DNA of 64,000 bases, from contig PYIU01000011.1 in the NCBI GenBank assembly GCA_003415625.1, forward strand, positions 2,369,001-2,433,000. Reading direction: 5' to 3'. Below are positions 9,963 to 20,481 of this stretch, one piece after another (within the stretch, counting starts at the first letter, position 1; each line of letters starts with the position of its first letter). Made by a program: the position numbers and the translations under genes. The notes under the pieces were generated by a model. The model was not told the origin of the DNA. It did no database searches and saw only the letters and a list, made by a program, of their open reading frames with translations. This stretch comes from Aquanectria penicillioides. Lineage: Eukaryota > Ascomycota > Sordariomycetes > Hypocreales > Nectriaceae.

Positions 9963-12100
9963 TTAATGGAGATTTCTAAACATGCTGTCAAACCAATCAC
10001 TAAAATCCACCCACTGGTCTGGCCCTTGGTCAAAATCTGCAAACTGGAGAGACATACCCTCCTGTTGATGCGCATTAAGCAGTGTAAACTGCGAGGTCTG
10101 TGAGGCGTGTCCAGAATTGGGACCTTCATATTCCTGTCTCTGGGGACCGTGACCGTTAAAGATGTTCAGGATCCGAGAGCTAATCCCCGCCATATTATTT
10201 TTTGGCAACTCCACGAGAAGTATTCCTATCAATCTTGCGCCTCTTTGACCTAAAATATCTCCCATTCGATTTTCGAGGCGATTTTTCGTCGCATATATGG
10301 TCTCTTTGTACATGGTTGCAACCTGCTGGTCGCTCTCTGGTAGGAAATGGAGTGCGAAGCACAAAACAACGGCAGCTGTGATGGCAAACGCAGTATGTGT
10401 CCAAATAGATGGGTCGTCGGCCGCAATAAGTGCCTCGTGCTCGCGAAGGATAGTCGATGCGGCTGCGGTACAGGTTTTTCGGGTATGCTCATAGAGTGGA
10501 GTGCAAAATGAGCGAAAGAGAAACTTGCGATGAATGAGAATAATCTTCTCTGCCGCCGTGATTGCCAAACTCCGTCGGGCAATGCACAGCCATGGAAGTC
10601 TTGACTCGTTTTCCAAATCCTGACTGAGAAAGAAGGAGGGAAACTGTTTAACAAGCTCTCGCATCTGATAATCCATATTCAACACATGCTCATATTGGAG
10701 CTGGAGGGAGTTGGGCTCGCTCTTTTCATTGAACCCATCCAACAAAGTCGGCATCAGCTTCGCTATCTCGAGGAGCGTAAGCACATAGCTGCTGACAGTT
10801 GGGACGCTTTTTGGCATGTCTACCAGATCATCGTCGTTGGAATTTAGAGGTTGGGGAGTTGACACATGCCACGGCGTGATACTGTATGAATCAGTGAATG
10901 AGATGGCGAAGTGGTCTTGAATTACCATCTGGCACCACACTCTTTTTCCTACTTCAATCCTGATGTTCTCTCCCCAGCTAGTCCCGCTGGTAGTTTTGTG
11001 GAAACGTCCAATCTGATGGAGTCCTAGGCTCTCAGCGATGCGAACGGCGGATGCGAAAAGGGCAGCGTTGAGCTGGCTGAATCCAAGGTTATGTGCAGCT
11101 TCTGTTGATATAACAATTGCCTGTACGGTATAGATAGAGATATCCTGGAGAAAGCGACTTCCGTATAGGACGTGCATCATGCCCATGAGAAGCTGCTTAG
11201 CTGACGGCAGCGACTCGAGATCAACGCCAACTTGTCTTTTCGCTTGAAAACTTGCCTGGATTGAAAAAACAGTTGTACTAAGCACAGACAAATACAACGC
11301 GAGCCACAGTGGACTGCTGGATCTGCCAGTTTGCCAGAATCTTTCGCATTCTTCTTGAAATGTCGGGGTGTGCAGGCAATTATGATGCCAGGCTAGATTT
11401 TGATTATGGAAGCCGATGAGCTTCCTTGCATCGACCTGAGGAAAGTATTGCCCAATACCTTGATCAACCGACAATGAAGAGTCCCAGAACGGTGGGTCCA
11501 TCGTAGGTTGAGGAAGAGTACCGCTTTCAAGATTGCACGAACATGTCATGTGAGGGAAGCATTTGCCAGAATTTCGGCCCCAGGCTATGTGTTCGACAGT
11601 TGTGAGAACGGATGGGTCAAAGTTTTCGTCGGGGCTGTTTTCTAGACGCTGGCGGGATATGCTACTTCTATATGCGAGCTGTTTTCCCGACGATGCATCG
11701 TAACTAACGTCTTCCGGGACATCTTCTCCAAATTGCAGTTGAGTCGTTCGATACTTTAATTTTCCAATGACGGCGTGAACAGCTGCGCGAGCAGGGGCTG
11801 GGACTCCCTCCAGATCACGAATGATTGTTGACAAAAACTCTACCTCGGCCGCATGCTGAACAACGTGATTTGTGAGCCTGACGACTTCTCGCGAGCATTT
11901 GAAGCCAAAACGCCGGCAGCGCGAGCAAGGGAGTGTTTTGTCGCACTTGACTTTCCGCTTAGTGCACTCTAAGATGGAAGTTAGCGGCTATATATCATGG
12001 CACGGCTATTTCGTGTAGAATGGATACCCTGACACGCCAACGGTCGACGTTGGGAGGTTCGGATCCTGCCAGCTGACACGCCGGGGATTAGTTCGGGCAT
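9963..12100 (-). CDS. Zn2Cys6 fungal transcription factor with fungal-specific TF domain, 692 aa
   Basis: Two exons, 12100-12028 and 11968-9963; the 58-bp intron interrupts the zinc cluster (GTATCC...ATCTTAG). After splicing, the Zn2Cys6 motif is complete near residue 20: ACQEC, then RKVKCD, then PCSRC, FGFKC. It is followed by a short linker and a long helical middle region with the usual fungal-specific TF domain (MMHVLYGSRF, IRIAESLGLH-like blocks), nuclear by family. The only ATG that gives the cluster in frame is at 12100; starting at the downstream ATG (11834) would delete the DNA-binding domain. The stop is 13 bp from the stop of the dioxygenase at 8576-9949, so the transcripts likely overlap. 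Proximity suggests it may regulate the dioxygenase pair, which is an inference. Confidence 0.88.
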
Positions 12101-13084
12101 GATTCATAGCTGCAGCTTGCGTTTTTCTCGTGATACAAGCACAACTGAAACAGGAATTCCATCAAAAGAGAGCAAAGAGCCAGTATCTACAGAGCTACTT
12201 CGGATCCTCCGACTTGCCGGGAGGGGCGGTATGGAATGGCAGAATTCAAAGCGTGATAGATAAGCTATCTCCGAAGGACACGCATCACGTCCCCGAATCC
12301 CCGCCCAATTGATAACCAACCAAAAGGACAATGATTAACGTTTCGACAGACAGTGGTGATTCCAGAAACCCCTATTGGGTGCTATTTAAGCTCTTCCACC
12401 ATGCGAGAGCTGAGGCGGGGAATCTGAGTTGCAGCGCATTGTTTTGACCCAGTTATGCACTCACTCTGCTCCAGCTCAGCTCAAGCCTGACTTAATCCCT
12501 GATCAAGGAGAAAACCGCCACATTCCGTGTTATTAGAATAGCTCATAGCGCTTCAGAGCGGTATTTCCATTATTCTAATAGCCATACCGCCTAATCCGGA
12601 CGCCGAGGGTCCTCTCTCTGTCCAAATCACGGCACTTTGTGGTGATACAGTAGCTTCGCCGAAGGACAAATCCTGGATGGTTCGGTGGGTTAGCGTTTCA
12701 CGAGTCTGCCTAAATGACTAATCTGGTCACTTCGGAGCAACATTGTGTGATCCATCCGAGTTGGCTAGCTACCCTAGACAGGAGGGCCCAGGTTCGGTTC
12801 TGGCGAACAGCAAGTAAATACTCATCTCATATAGCGAAAATAGATAGTTAACGACTCTAAGATAATATCTGGATGGTTTATGATGCCATATCACGTCTCT
12901 CGTGCTTAAAACTTGGAGTTTATGTAACGGGTACTAGATCGCACGATATAGTCAGATTCTGAGTATCAGACCATCCAGCACAAAGTTTTCGCCAGGATGA
13001 TCATCCAGGTTTTAATTATCATCATGACTCGAACTCATAGTAATTGTTTATCCGAAGAAAACTATCGTAGATCTAGCCCCATCC
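12101..13084. other. Intergenic region upstream of the Zn2Cys6 regulator
   Basis: About 1 kb without convincing coding sequence. Contains imperfect palindromic stretches near 12530-12590 (ttattagaatag... / ...ctattctaat-like), of unknown meaning. Confidence 0.35.
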
Positions 13085-13750
13085 TCATAACGGCTTGACA
13101 CCTCTCAAAGCCTCCCATTCCTTCTCCATCATGCCGTACTCCAACTCATCATGCCACCCGCGATTGCACCAAATAGTTTCCCTCCTGCGGCCCTCTAGTA
13201 CAAATCCCATGTCTTCGTAGAGGTGGACGGCTCGTGGGTTATACGAAGCTGCGCAGATAGACACGGAATGAAGTCCAGCGTGCTTGAACGCCCAGTCCAG
13301 CATCCAATCTATCGCTTCGCGACCATAACCCTTGTTTTGGAATGGCTTGGCGATACTAATGCCTATAGACGCGTTGCGGTGATGAGCAACGGAAGGGTTA
13401 ACACCTCCCCAGCCCAGGCAAATGACTCCAATCATGGTTGGTTTCTGTTCGGCATCTTCAGAATCGGTGCCTTTTGATTCTCCGGCTTCCTGTTTTCTGC
13501 GTCGTGCCTCTTCCGGTAAGAGAGTCACCACTACGCCAAGCAATGACTTGGAAACAGAATCAGCGTATGAATCAAAGTCCCTCTTGCCCTTGGGCATGAG
13601 CATTGTTGGAGCCGCCATTATCTGAATAATGGGGTCTTGCTCGATTAGCGGAATCAAGGCTTTGAAATCCCGGTCAGCCTCGTCGGCACGAATGTACTGG
13701 AGACGTTTCGATTGATAGGACTTGGCTATTTCATCTATGACGATCTCCAT
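13085..13750 (-). CDS. GNAT-family N-acetyltransferase (RimJ/RimL-like), 221 aa
   Basis: Single exon of 221 residues. The acetyl-CoA-binding motif A is clear: strand SIGISIAKPF followed by QNKGYGREAIDWML (Q/RxxGxG/A), then the motif B region ICAASYNPRAVHLYEDMGFVLEGRRR, typical of RimJ/RimL-type GNATs that acetylate protein N-termini or small amines. A short charged insert (around residues 80-105, rich in E, K and D) interrupts the N-terminal half. The start at 13750 gives a normal family length. The substrate cannot be deduced. There is no obvious functional link to the neighbours. Confidence 0.88.
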   Translation of the reverse strand: MEIVIDEIAKSYQSKRLQYIRADEADRDFKALIPLIEQDPIIQIMAAPTMLMPKGKRDFDSYADSVSKSLLGVVVTLLPEEARRRKQEAGESKGTDSEDAEQKPTMIGVICLGWGGVNPSVAHHRNASIGISIAKPFQNKGYGREAIDWMLDWAFKHAGLHSVSICAASYNPRAVHLYEDMGFVLEGRRRETIWCNRGWHDELEYGMMEKEWEALRGVKPL

Positions 13751-15790
13751 CTTGATTGAAGCGCTGCAAAGGGTGTGGTCGGATTTGGCTCTGGTCTTGC
13801 GGTGTAGAGCGTGAAGATTGAATTGGGGCGGATAGACGGATTGAAGATTGAGTCTTTAGTATTTAATATTCTCAATCGAATCCAACCTCTCTCATGTGAC
13901 TGTTCCACATTCACGAGTTCGCTAAGTTGGAAAAGGAAGGTCTGCGTGATTGGAAATTGCGGTGCAGCTGTAACTCACCGTTACGAAGTCATCATATGGG
14001 ATGGCATTTTCTGTGGAGCCTGGCGGTTAGCCGTTACACGCCTCCCTATAAGGATTCCTTCAAAGCATGGATATTTTGCGAATACCGGCTAAGACTATAT
14101 GCCAAAGCCCGTGCCATTCTGAACTAACACCGCTAGGCTCGGCTCGATGAGAGTCATCAATTAAACCTCCAGCCTTTCTGTCAAGATGTGAATTGATTCC
14201 CAAGGTGGAATAGTTGCCTGTTTACTCATGGATTTGTAGTGGAGCGTCATGATGGCTAGTTGGCTGCTTTTCAAGTATGGAGACTGCTACAGAGTCAGCC
14301 ACGATTCGAATAGTAATCCAACATGAGAGAGAGACTGAAAATTGAGAAAGCAGGACAAAATAAGTCGAACTGAATGATTTCCCCTCTTCTTATCTTCTTC
14401 TCACAAAAAAAGGAGGAAGGGAATGATAAATGTGTCCCGCTGGTTTCGAAGGGCACGAGCAATGTAATTTGAAGACAAGACGACAAAGAGAACTGTAATA
14501 GGCAATTTTTTTTAACCACATTCATATGCTGGTTGAAGTCTCATAGTAATTTCAACCGCAAAGAGTTCGGAGCGTATGTCGATGCCGGGCCAAATCCAGT
14601 GTCTCTCTGAATGACTTGAAAAACATAGATTGCATGCCTGAGCCATCTTCGATTGAAGAAGGACCCAGTATTAATCTCGAGACCTCATCAAAGTAGATTA
14701 GCAATGATCAACGTGAAAAAAAATGGATAGAAGACGTCACCTCCCGATCTCCTGGCTTTCCACTTGCCCGACGTTTTTAGCTTCAGTCAGCAGGACAGTA
14801 CGAAGTATCCTCTCACATTCGGCCAACTGTCCTTTTCTCTGCCTTGAAACTTGCTCGACATAAGCTTAATCTGGAATCACGGCCCTTCGGCGCGGAAAGC
14901 TACTGGGGCGTGTTCTAAATCACCTTGACAATATTCCCCTTGTTCACCGCACAATAGTGCACCTGACGCCAAGCCCCAGACTTTCGCGTGACTGGCATTT
15001 TGACTGGAGATTATAAATTAGTACGGATCCATAATTTAAAGTTGTTGTTTGGTTTTGTTATAGGTCTTTATATAATATCTCGGCAGCGGTGGGCCTGAGC
15101 GTTGTAGCATCCCGTGCAACGTTGAGTAAAAATTGGTCCAACAGCCGTGACACTGATGTCTCCCCAAACAGATCATTCCTACCATGGTATTCTAGAATAA
15201 AGGCGAAGTTGCTGAAACCACAAGCGGGCGGCGTTGTCGGTCCCAAGCTCCGACGGATCGTGGTTGCGTGACCGCGGGCTTGATGCAACCTCGGAGAGCC
15301 AGCCTCCGGTCTCCAACTCGATTGAGCGTGGCACCATCACAGGCCCGGCTCATTCTCCCCACATTTTGAAACGACTTAGTTGTCAATTTGGCCAACTGAC
15401 GAGGTTGTCGACTGCCGCGAGGCGCGGATCTTTTGACTCCGCTATAGTAGATGGACGATAACGTCTTCCATATTTGGTCAACTCGCCCCGAGCCTTGCCT
15501 AACGGACCCGAATCGAGAGTCTCTCCGCATATCCCCTGCGCGCAATTAATTTCAAAAATGCTCCAAAATTCGGGATCGTGCCCCGAATCTTGCGATGAGT
15601 GCGCAGGATCGGGAACCGCTCTTGTGGGTTCAGTGGTGTGCAAATGGTCCGAGAGCAACGACGCATCCATGTGCTGTGATATCGTGAGTTGGGACGAAAA
15701 ACATAAATAAGGGCAAAGTTGGCTGCGGTAAACGTCTTGTCCAGCCCAGCAAGCCTGCCTCATCAAGTCAATTAGTTCAGACTAAACACC
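13751..15790. other. Long intergenic region / endoglucanase promoter
   Basis: Two kilobases with only conflicting short ORFs. The 3' half should be the promoter of the endoglucanase. An AT-rich TATA-like element (cataaataag) lies at about 15701-15710, some 85 bp before the ATG. Confidence 0.4.
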
Positions 15791-17018
15791 ATGCTACACC
15801 TCCTTACTCTTGCCGCTCTGGCCGGCACGTCTTTTGCTCAGAGCGGTGCTTGGGGCCAATGTGGTGGACAGAACTGGAGCGGTGCAACAACATGTGTTGC
15901 TGGTTACACATGCACTTACTCTAACCCTTACTACAGCCAGTGTCTGCCCTCAACGAGCAGCGCTTCTTCTTCTTCTTCCACGACGCTGTCAACTGTAACC
16001 AAGACTTCGTCCTCTTCGACATCTGCATCGTCTTCCTCTGTGCCAACCTCCAGCGGCCACTGGTGGTTTGGTACCAACGAGGCTGGCGCAGAGTTTGGAG
16101 AGACAACACTGCCGGGAACATGGGGTACCAACTACATCTTCCCCAGTACTTCCACCATCGACGTAAGTATCCTGACGTAGCATGTTGACGAGTCGAGCTC
16201 AACTGACCCGCCCTTAGACCCTGTTAGGCCAAGGCTACAATACCTTCCGCGTCCAGTTCCGCATGGAGAGACTTACTCCCGACTCCATCACCGGCTCGTT
16301 CAACTCGGCCTATCTCAAGAACCTCACCGAGGTCGTCACCCACATCACGTCGAGCGGCGGCTGGGCTGTCCTCGACCCGCACAACTATGGCCGCTACTTT
16401 GGCAACATCATCACGGACACGTCGAGCTTCCAGACGTGGTGGCAAAACGTGGCGACTCAGTTCAAGAGCAATGACCACGTCATCTTTGACACCAACAACG
16501 AGTACTACAGCATGGATCAGACGCTGGTGCTCAACCTCAACCAGGCGGCCATCAACGGCATCCGTGCCGCGGGCGCGACGCAGTACATCTTTGTCGAAGG
16601 AAACCAGTGGTCGGGTGCCTGGTCGTGGGCCAGCGTCAACGACAACATGAAGGCGCTCACCGACCCTCAGGGCAAGATTGTATACGAGATGCACCAGTAC
16701 CTCGACTCGGACAGCTCGGGCACGTCTTCGGACTGTGTTTCAACTACGATTGGAGTGGAGAGGCTTACGGCAGCGACAACCTGGCTGAGGAATAACGGCA
16801 AGCTAGGTATCATCGGCGAGTTTGCAGGTGGAGCCAACACTCAATGTCAGACAGCCGTCAAGGGTCTCCTGGACTACCTCAAGGCGAACAACGACGTGTG
16901 GACGGGTGCACTGTGGTGGGCTGCTGGGCCCTGGTGGTCAAACTACATTTTCAGTTTCGAGCCTCCGAGTGGAACGGGTTATTCGTACTACAACTCTCTC
17001 TTGAAGACATATGCTTGA
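15791..17018 (+). CDS. Secreted endo-beta-1,4-glucanase: N-terminal CBM1 plus GH5 (subfamily 5_5-like), 390 aa
   Basis: Exons 15791-16162 and 16218-17018, intron 16163-16217 (GTAAGT...CCTTAG), 1173 nt in frame. Domain order: signal peptide (1-16), a fungal cellulose-binding CBM1 (about 17-52; [11 protein letters not shown] and YSQCLP with the conserved cysteines and aromatic residues), a Ser/Thr-rich linker (about 54-90, probably O-glycosylated), then a GH5 catalytic domain. The acid/base Glu lies in [10 protein letters not shown] and the nucleophile Glu in IIGEFAGG, and the C-terminus has the WWAAGPWW block. This is the layout of Trichoderma EGII/Cel5A-type enzymes that cut amorphous cellulose outside the cell. 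Its codon use is GC-rich, as expected of a highly expressed gene. Likely under cellulose induction and carbon repression, from knowledge of the family. Confidence 0.95.
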
Positions 17019-17773
17019 GGGTGACACGGGCGCACTCGAGCGAGATGATGTGGAGAGCTGAAAGCGCGTTGTTGGTCAGCCGGGGCGACGGTGGGCGTGT
17101 TTACATTCCTGTAAATAGTTATCTTCATGTAAATACTTGTATGCAATAAATGACTGTTGTTGTGACCCTGGAGCTGGTATTTGGCGTGCTGACGAGTATA
17201 TTGCCTGGCTTTTGCGAAAGGACATGGAAGGATTGAATCCTCGCAGGCGTCGGGCAGCGCCTGATGTGAGAAATTCGAGGGTCCGGCGTCCAATGCCCAA
17301 TTACGAGGCCGGGCCAAAGCCACCTCGGGGATTATTTACGAGTTGGGCGAATGCACTAGATCCTGGGTTCGGGGTAGTGAAAAGGGATGGGATGTGATGG
17401 TTGGTGACATATCTTGACACTATTAGTGAGACGATGGATCCCCGAGGGGGGAAACAAAACCCCAAAATACGAGGGCAGCCGTGAAAGCCGACAATTTAGT
17501 GGTTTGAGCCTTGGCGGCAAGACTGACTTTCTTTGAGCGGGACGCAGCAGGCGACAAATCGTAGCGTGGTGACGAAGCCCCTGTGCAGATCATCGAATCG
17601 GAGGCACCTCCTTTTGCTTTGTTGGTGCCAGCAGGCGTCTTTCACGACATGGCTGCTTCTCGCCTCCCATGCAAGGGACCGAGTGGCGGAGAAAGGAGGA
17701 TTTAGAGTTGAAGGTCCGGGAGCTGTTCACCGCATGAAAGAAATGGTGAGAGATGAGAGAGAACTACGGAGTA

Positions 17774-17834
<61 letters not shown>

Positions 17835-19613
17835 GAAACATGATGAGATGGTTTGTTTCATTCTTTGCGACAGCACAAAGGCGACGCGATGCAGATGCAG
17901 ATGCAGACGCAACTGTACTGTAAATTTACTGTTCACTCACTGTTTTTCTTTCATGACTGATGGTTGCTTCACGACAATGATGTTCACAAATGCCACGCAC
18001 GGCCGGCCGCTCACGCCACCCGGCAATGCCGTCTCGATGTCGCAATCTGATTGCCAAGCCATCTCATTCCCGAAGCCAACAGAAAAGGAAAGCAAAGAAA
18101 AAAACAGGACGAACGAAAGAGAAAGGGATCCCTGTTCGGATTACCATATCACATCTTATTAAGCGAGGTTGCGACCAGTATCAGAATGACTAGGGCTGTC
18201 TGCTTGGGAGGAGGTTGTACCTATTCGCATTTCGTCCCAAGCCGCGCCCATGTCGGCAACTGATTGAGATTGCCTCAACGTCAAACTGATCTCGCTTTAG
18301 GCCTGTTCGTCACGTGTAAGCCGGGCCAAATCAGCGGTTGTTTTCTCTCGCCCGTCCTTCCCGCCTCCTCCCCGCCCCTTGTGGCGTCGTGTTTAATGCC
18401 TCTCGCCAGCAGGGACGGGCCCTGGTAGCGCTGAACTGTCATCTCATCTCGACACAAGAGGCTTGCAAGGGGCGCTAAAAGGTGCTTGTAGGAGGCTTGT
18501 CACCGTGAAACGTGTGGCCGTGGCCGAGGCCCAGAGTTTAATTCACGGAGCTTTAGGCGAGGTTTCAGTGTGGATGGCCCCACAGCATGGGCGGATGGTC
18601 TAACGCTTGGCGACCCAAATTGCCGGGCTTTTGTTCTTTTTGGTCCTTTGACATGAGAGAGAGGGAGACGGAGAGGATGGATGGGTTGTCTGGCGTTGTC
18701 CAGCTCTGTTTTGCCTTTGTCATGTCTCGCCCTGACTTGCTTGTCCTGTCTTGTGTTGGTTTATTTCGTGCTTTATTTTGTTCCATGTTTTGACCGTCTG
18801 TGAGCATGTCCAGCCACGAGCATGGTGGACATTGACAATGATGAGCATCACTGTAATGCCACCCACGGTATGCGCACTGCACATTCATCAAAGCCACGGC
18901 TTACTTGCTCACTGCTGGATGGATCTCACTGCTTCATCCGCTGCCAAACACCCGCATACCCATACCCACACCCCCCATGTCCATTTTCATCCCCTGGAAA
19001 CCAGCCCTGGGAAAAGAGGGGAAAACACAGCACCAGTTACTCTGGACCCTACTACAGTACGGATACTGGACTTCACTCAGTCAGTGCACTTGGCCGCCTG
19101 CCCCTGGCCGGCCCCGCCCATATACTCAAGACTGCAAACTGGGGCCCGGCCGGGGCTCCGAAAGGTCTCCTCGAATGCCCTCCCCGGAGATGAGATGGGA
19201 TGAGACATGTAGGATCCGTCCGGTAATCAACTCGAGGGCCTGTCGCCTCCGTACCGACGCCGCCACGGCTTGCCGGGTCTGGAGCCTAGACATGGGACAT
19301 GGACCAGCAGCCACTATGCGTGTCCCGCTTCTCGCCCATCTTGCTGTGTGGGCTTGGGGGTGGTGTGGCTGTTGAGGGGATCGCATCTAGGAATATAAGA
19401 AACCCCAAAGCGGCCCTTTGTCGAGCCTCTCTTTCTGACCTCACCAGGCTCATTGCGTCTTTGTCACTCCTTTGCTTTACGCTTCAAGTCATTCCTTTTT
19501 TCTTTCCCCGGCAGGAACCGTTCGCTCCCTTTTTTCGCTGTTGAATCCAACAAGTTCAGTCCTGGTGACCACTTTCAAAAACAAAACCCTCCAATTCTAC
19601 ACACATTTTCAAG
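17019..19613. other. Long intergenic region with microsatellite / promoter of the CAP gene
   Basis: About 2.6 kb. Apart from the TG microsatellite, it holds low-complexity CT- and GA-rich stretches and no exon I can support. A TATA-like tataag at about 19394 and a CT-rich stretch before the ATG at 19614 suit a strong promoter. Confidence 0.4.
17775..17830. repeat. (TG)28 dinucleotide microsatellite
   Basis: An uninterrupted run of 28 TG units by direct reading. Perfect tracts of this length are unstable and would be polymorphic between strains. It also creates spurious Cys-Val ORFs, which I ignore. Confidence 0.97.
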
Positions 19614-20481
19614 ATGCATTTCTCCGCCCTCGTCGTTTCCATGCTGGCTGCCAATGCCGCAGCCTGGCGACACGGTCATCGCCACCGCTTCACCCCGATC
19701 TTCACCCCCGGTGGCCCCGAGACCCCCGCCATCACCCCCGGCGGCCCCTTCGAGACTCCCGATGCTCCCATCGAGACCCCCATCGAGACTCCCGTCCCCA
19801 TCTTCAGCACCATCGAGCCTGAGGAGACCCAGGAGGAGACCGCCGTCCAGGTCGTCCCCACCACCTTCGCCACCTTGACGGTCAAGACCACCTCCACCTC
19901 GGCCGCTGCTGCTGCTGTGTCCACCACCGCCAGCTCCAGCTCCTCTTCTCTCACCGCTGACCAGCAGAGCGCTCTCGACGCCCACAACGCTGCCCGAAGC
20001 GCCGTTGGCAACCCCGACCTCACCTGGGACGCCGACCTTGCCGCCGATGCCCAGACCTGGGCCACCCACCTCGCCTCCATCGGCAGCCTGACCCACTCCA
20101 GCGTCTCTGACCAGGGCGAGAACCTGTACATGCAGTCCGGCACCGACTCTCCCTACACCAACGCCGTTGCCGCCTTTGTTTCCGAGAAGAGCCTGTACAA
20201 CGGCGAGGCCATCAGCGAGACCAACTACATGAGCTTCGGCCACTACAGTAAGTTTCACAACTCTCTACAGCAGGCTAGCACTAGTTCACGACTAACCCCT
20301 CTTACAGCTCAGGTTGTCTGGAAGTCCACCACCAAGCTCGGCATGGCTATTGCCACCAGCAGCGACGGCTCCACCTACGTTGTCGCCCGCTATTCTCCCC
20401 CCGGCAACTAGTAAGTAACTAAGAACAGGGACTCAATGATCTGCTGCTAACCTAAATAGCATTGGCGAGACCCCCTACTAA
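19614..20481 (+). CDS. Secreted CAP/SCP (PR-1-like) protein, 252 aa
   Basis: Three exons: 19614-20247, 20308-20410 and 20460-20481; introns 20248-20307 and 20411-20459; 759 nt in frame, with the last exon coding only seven residues and the stop. It has a signal peptide (1-18) and a proline/threonine-rich segment with repeated ETP units (about 30-70). A Ser/Ala linker follows, then a CAP domain from about residue 115: HNAARSAVGNPDLTWD, AQTWATHLA, LTHSS, GENLYMQSG, and after the intron the QVVWKSTTKLGMAI block. CAP proteins are secreted; fungal members bind sterols or lipids or act at the host interface. The His and Glu positions of the CAP cavity appear kept. GC-ending codons suggest strong expression. 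Confidence 0.93.

Noticed and set aside
17533..18162. 209-codon ORF including a long Cys-Val repeat
   Set aside because: The repeat is just the translated TG microsatellite; no coding features on either side.
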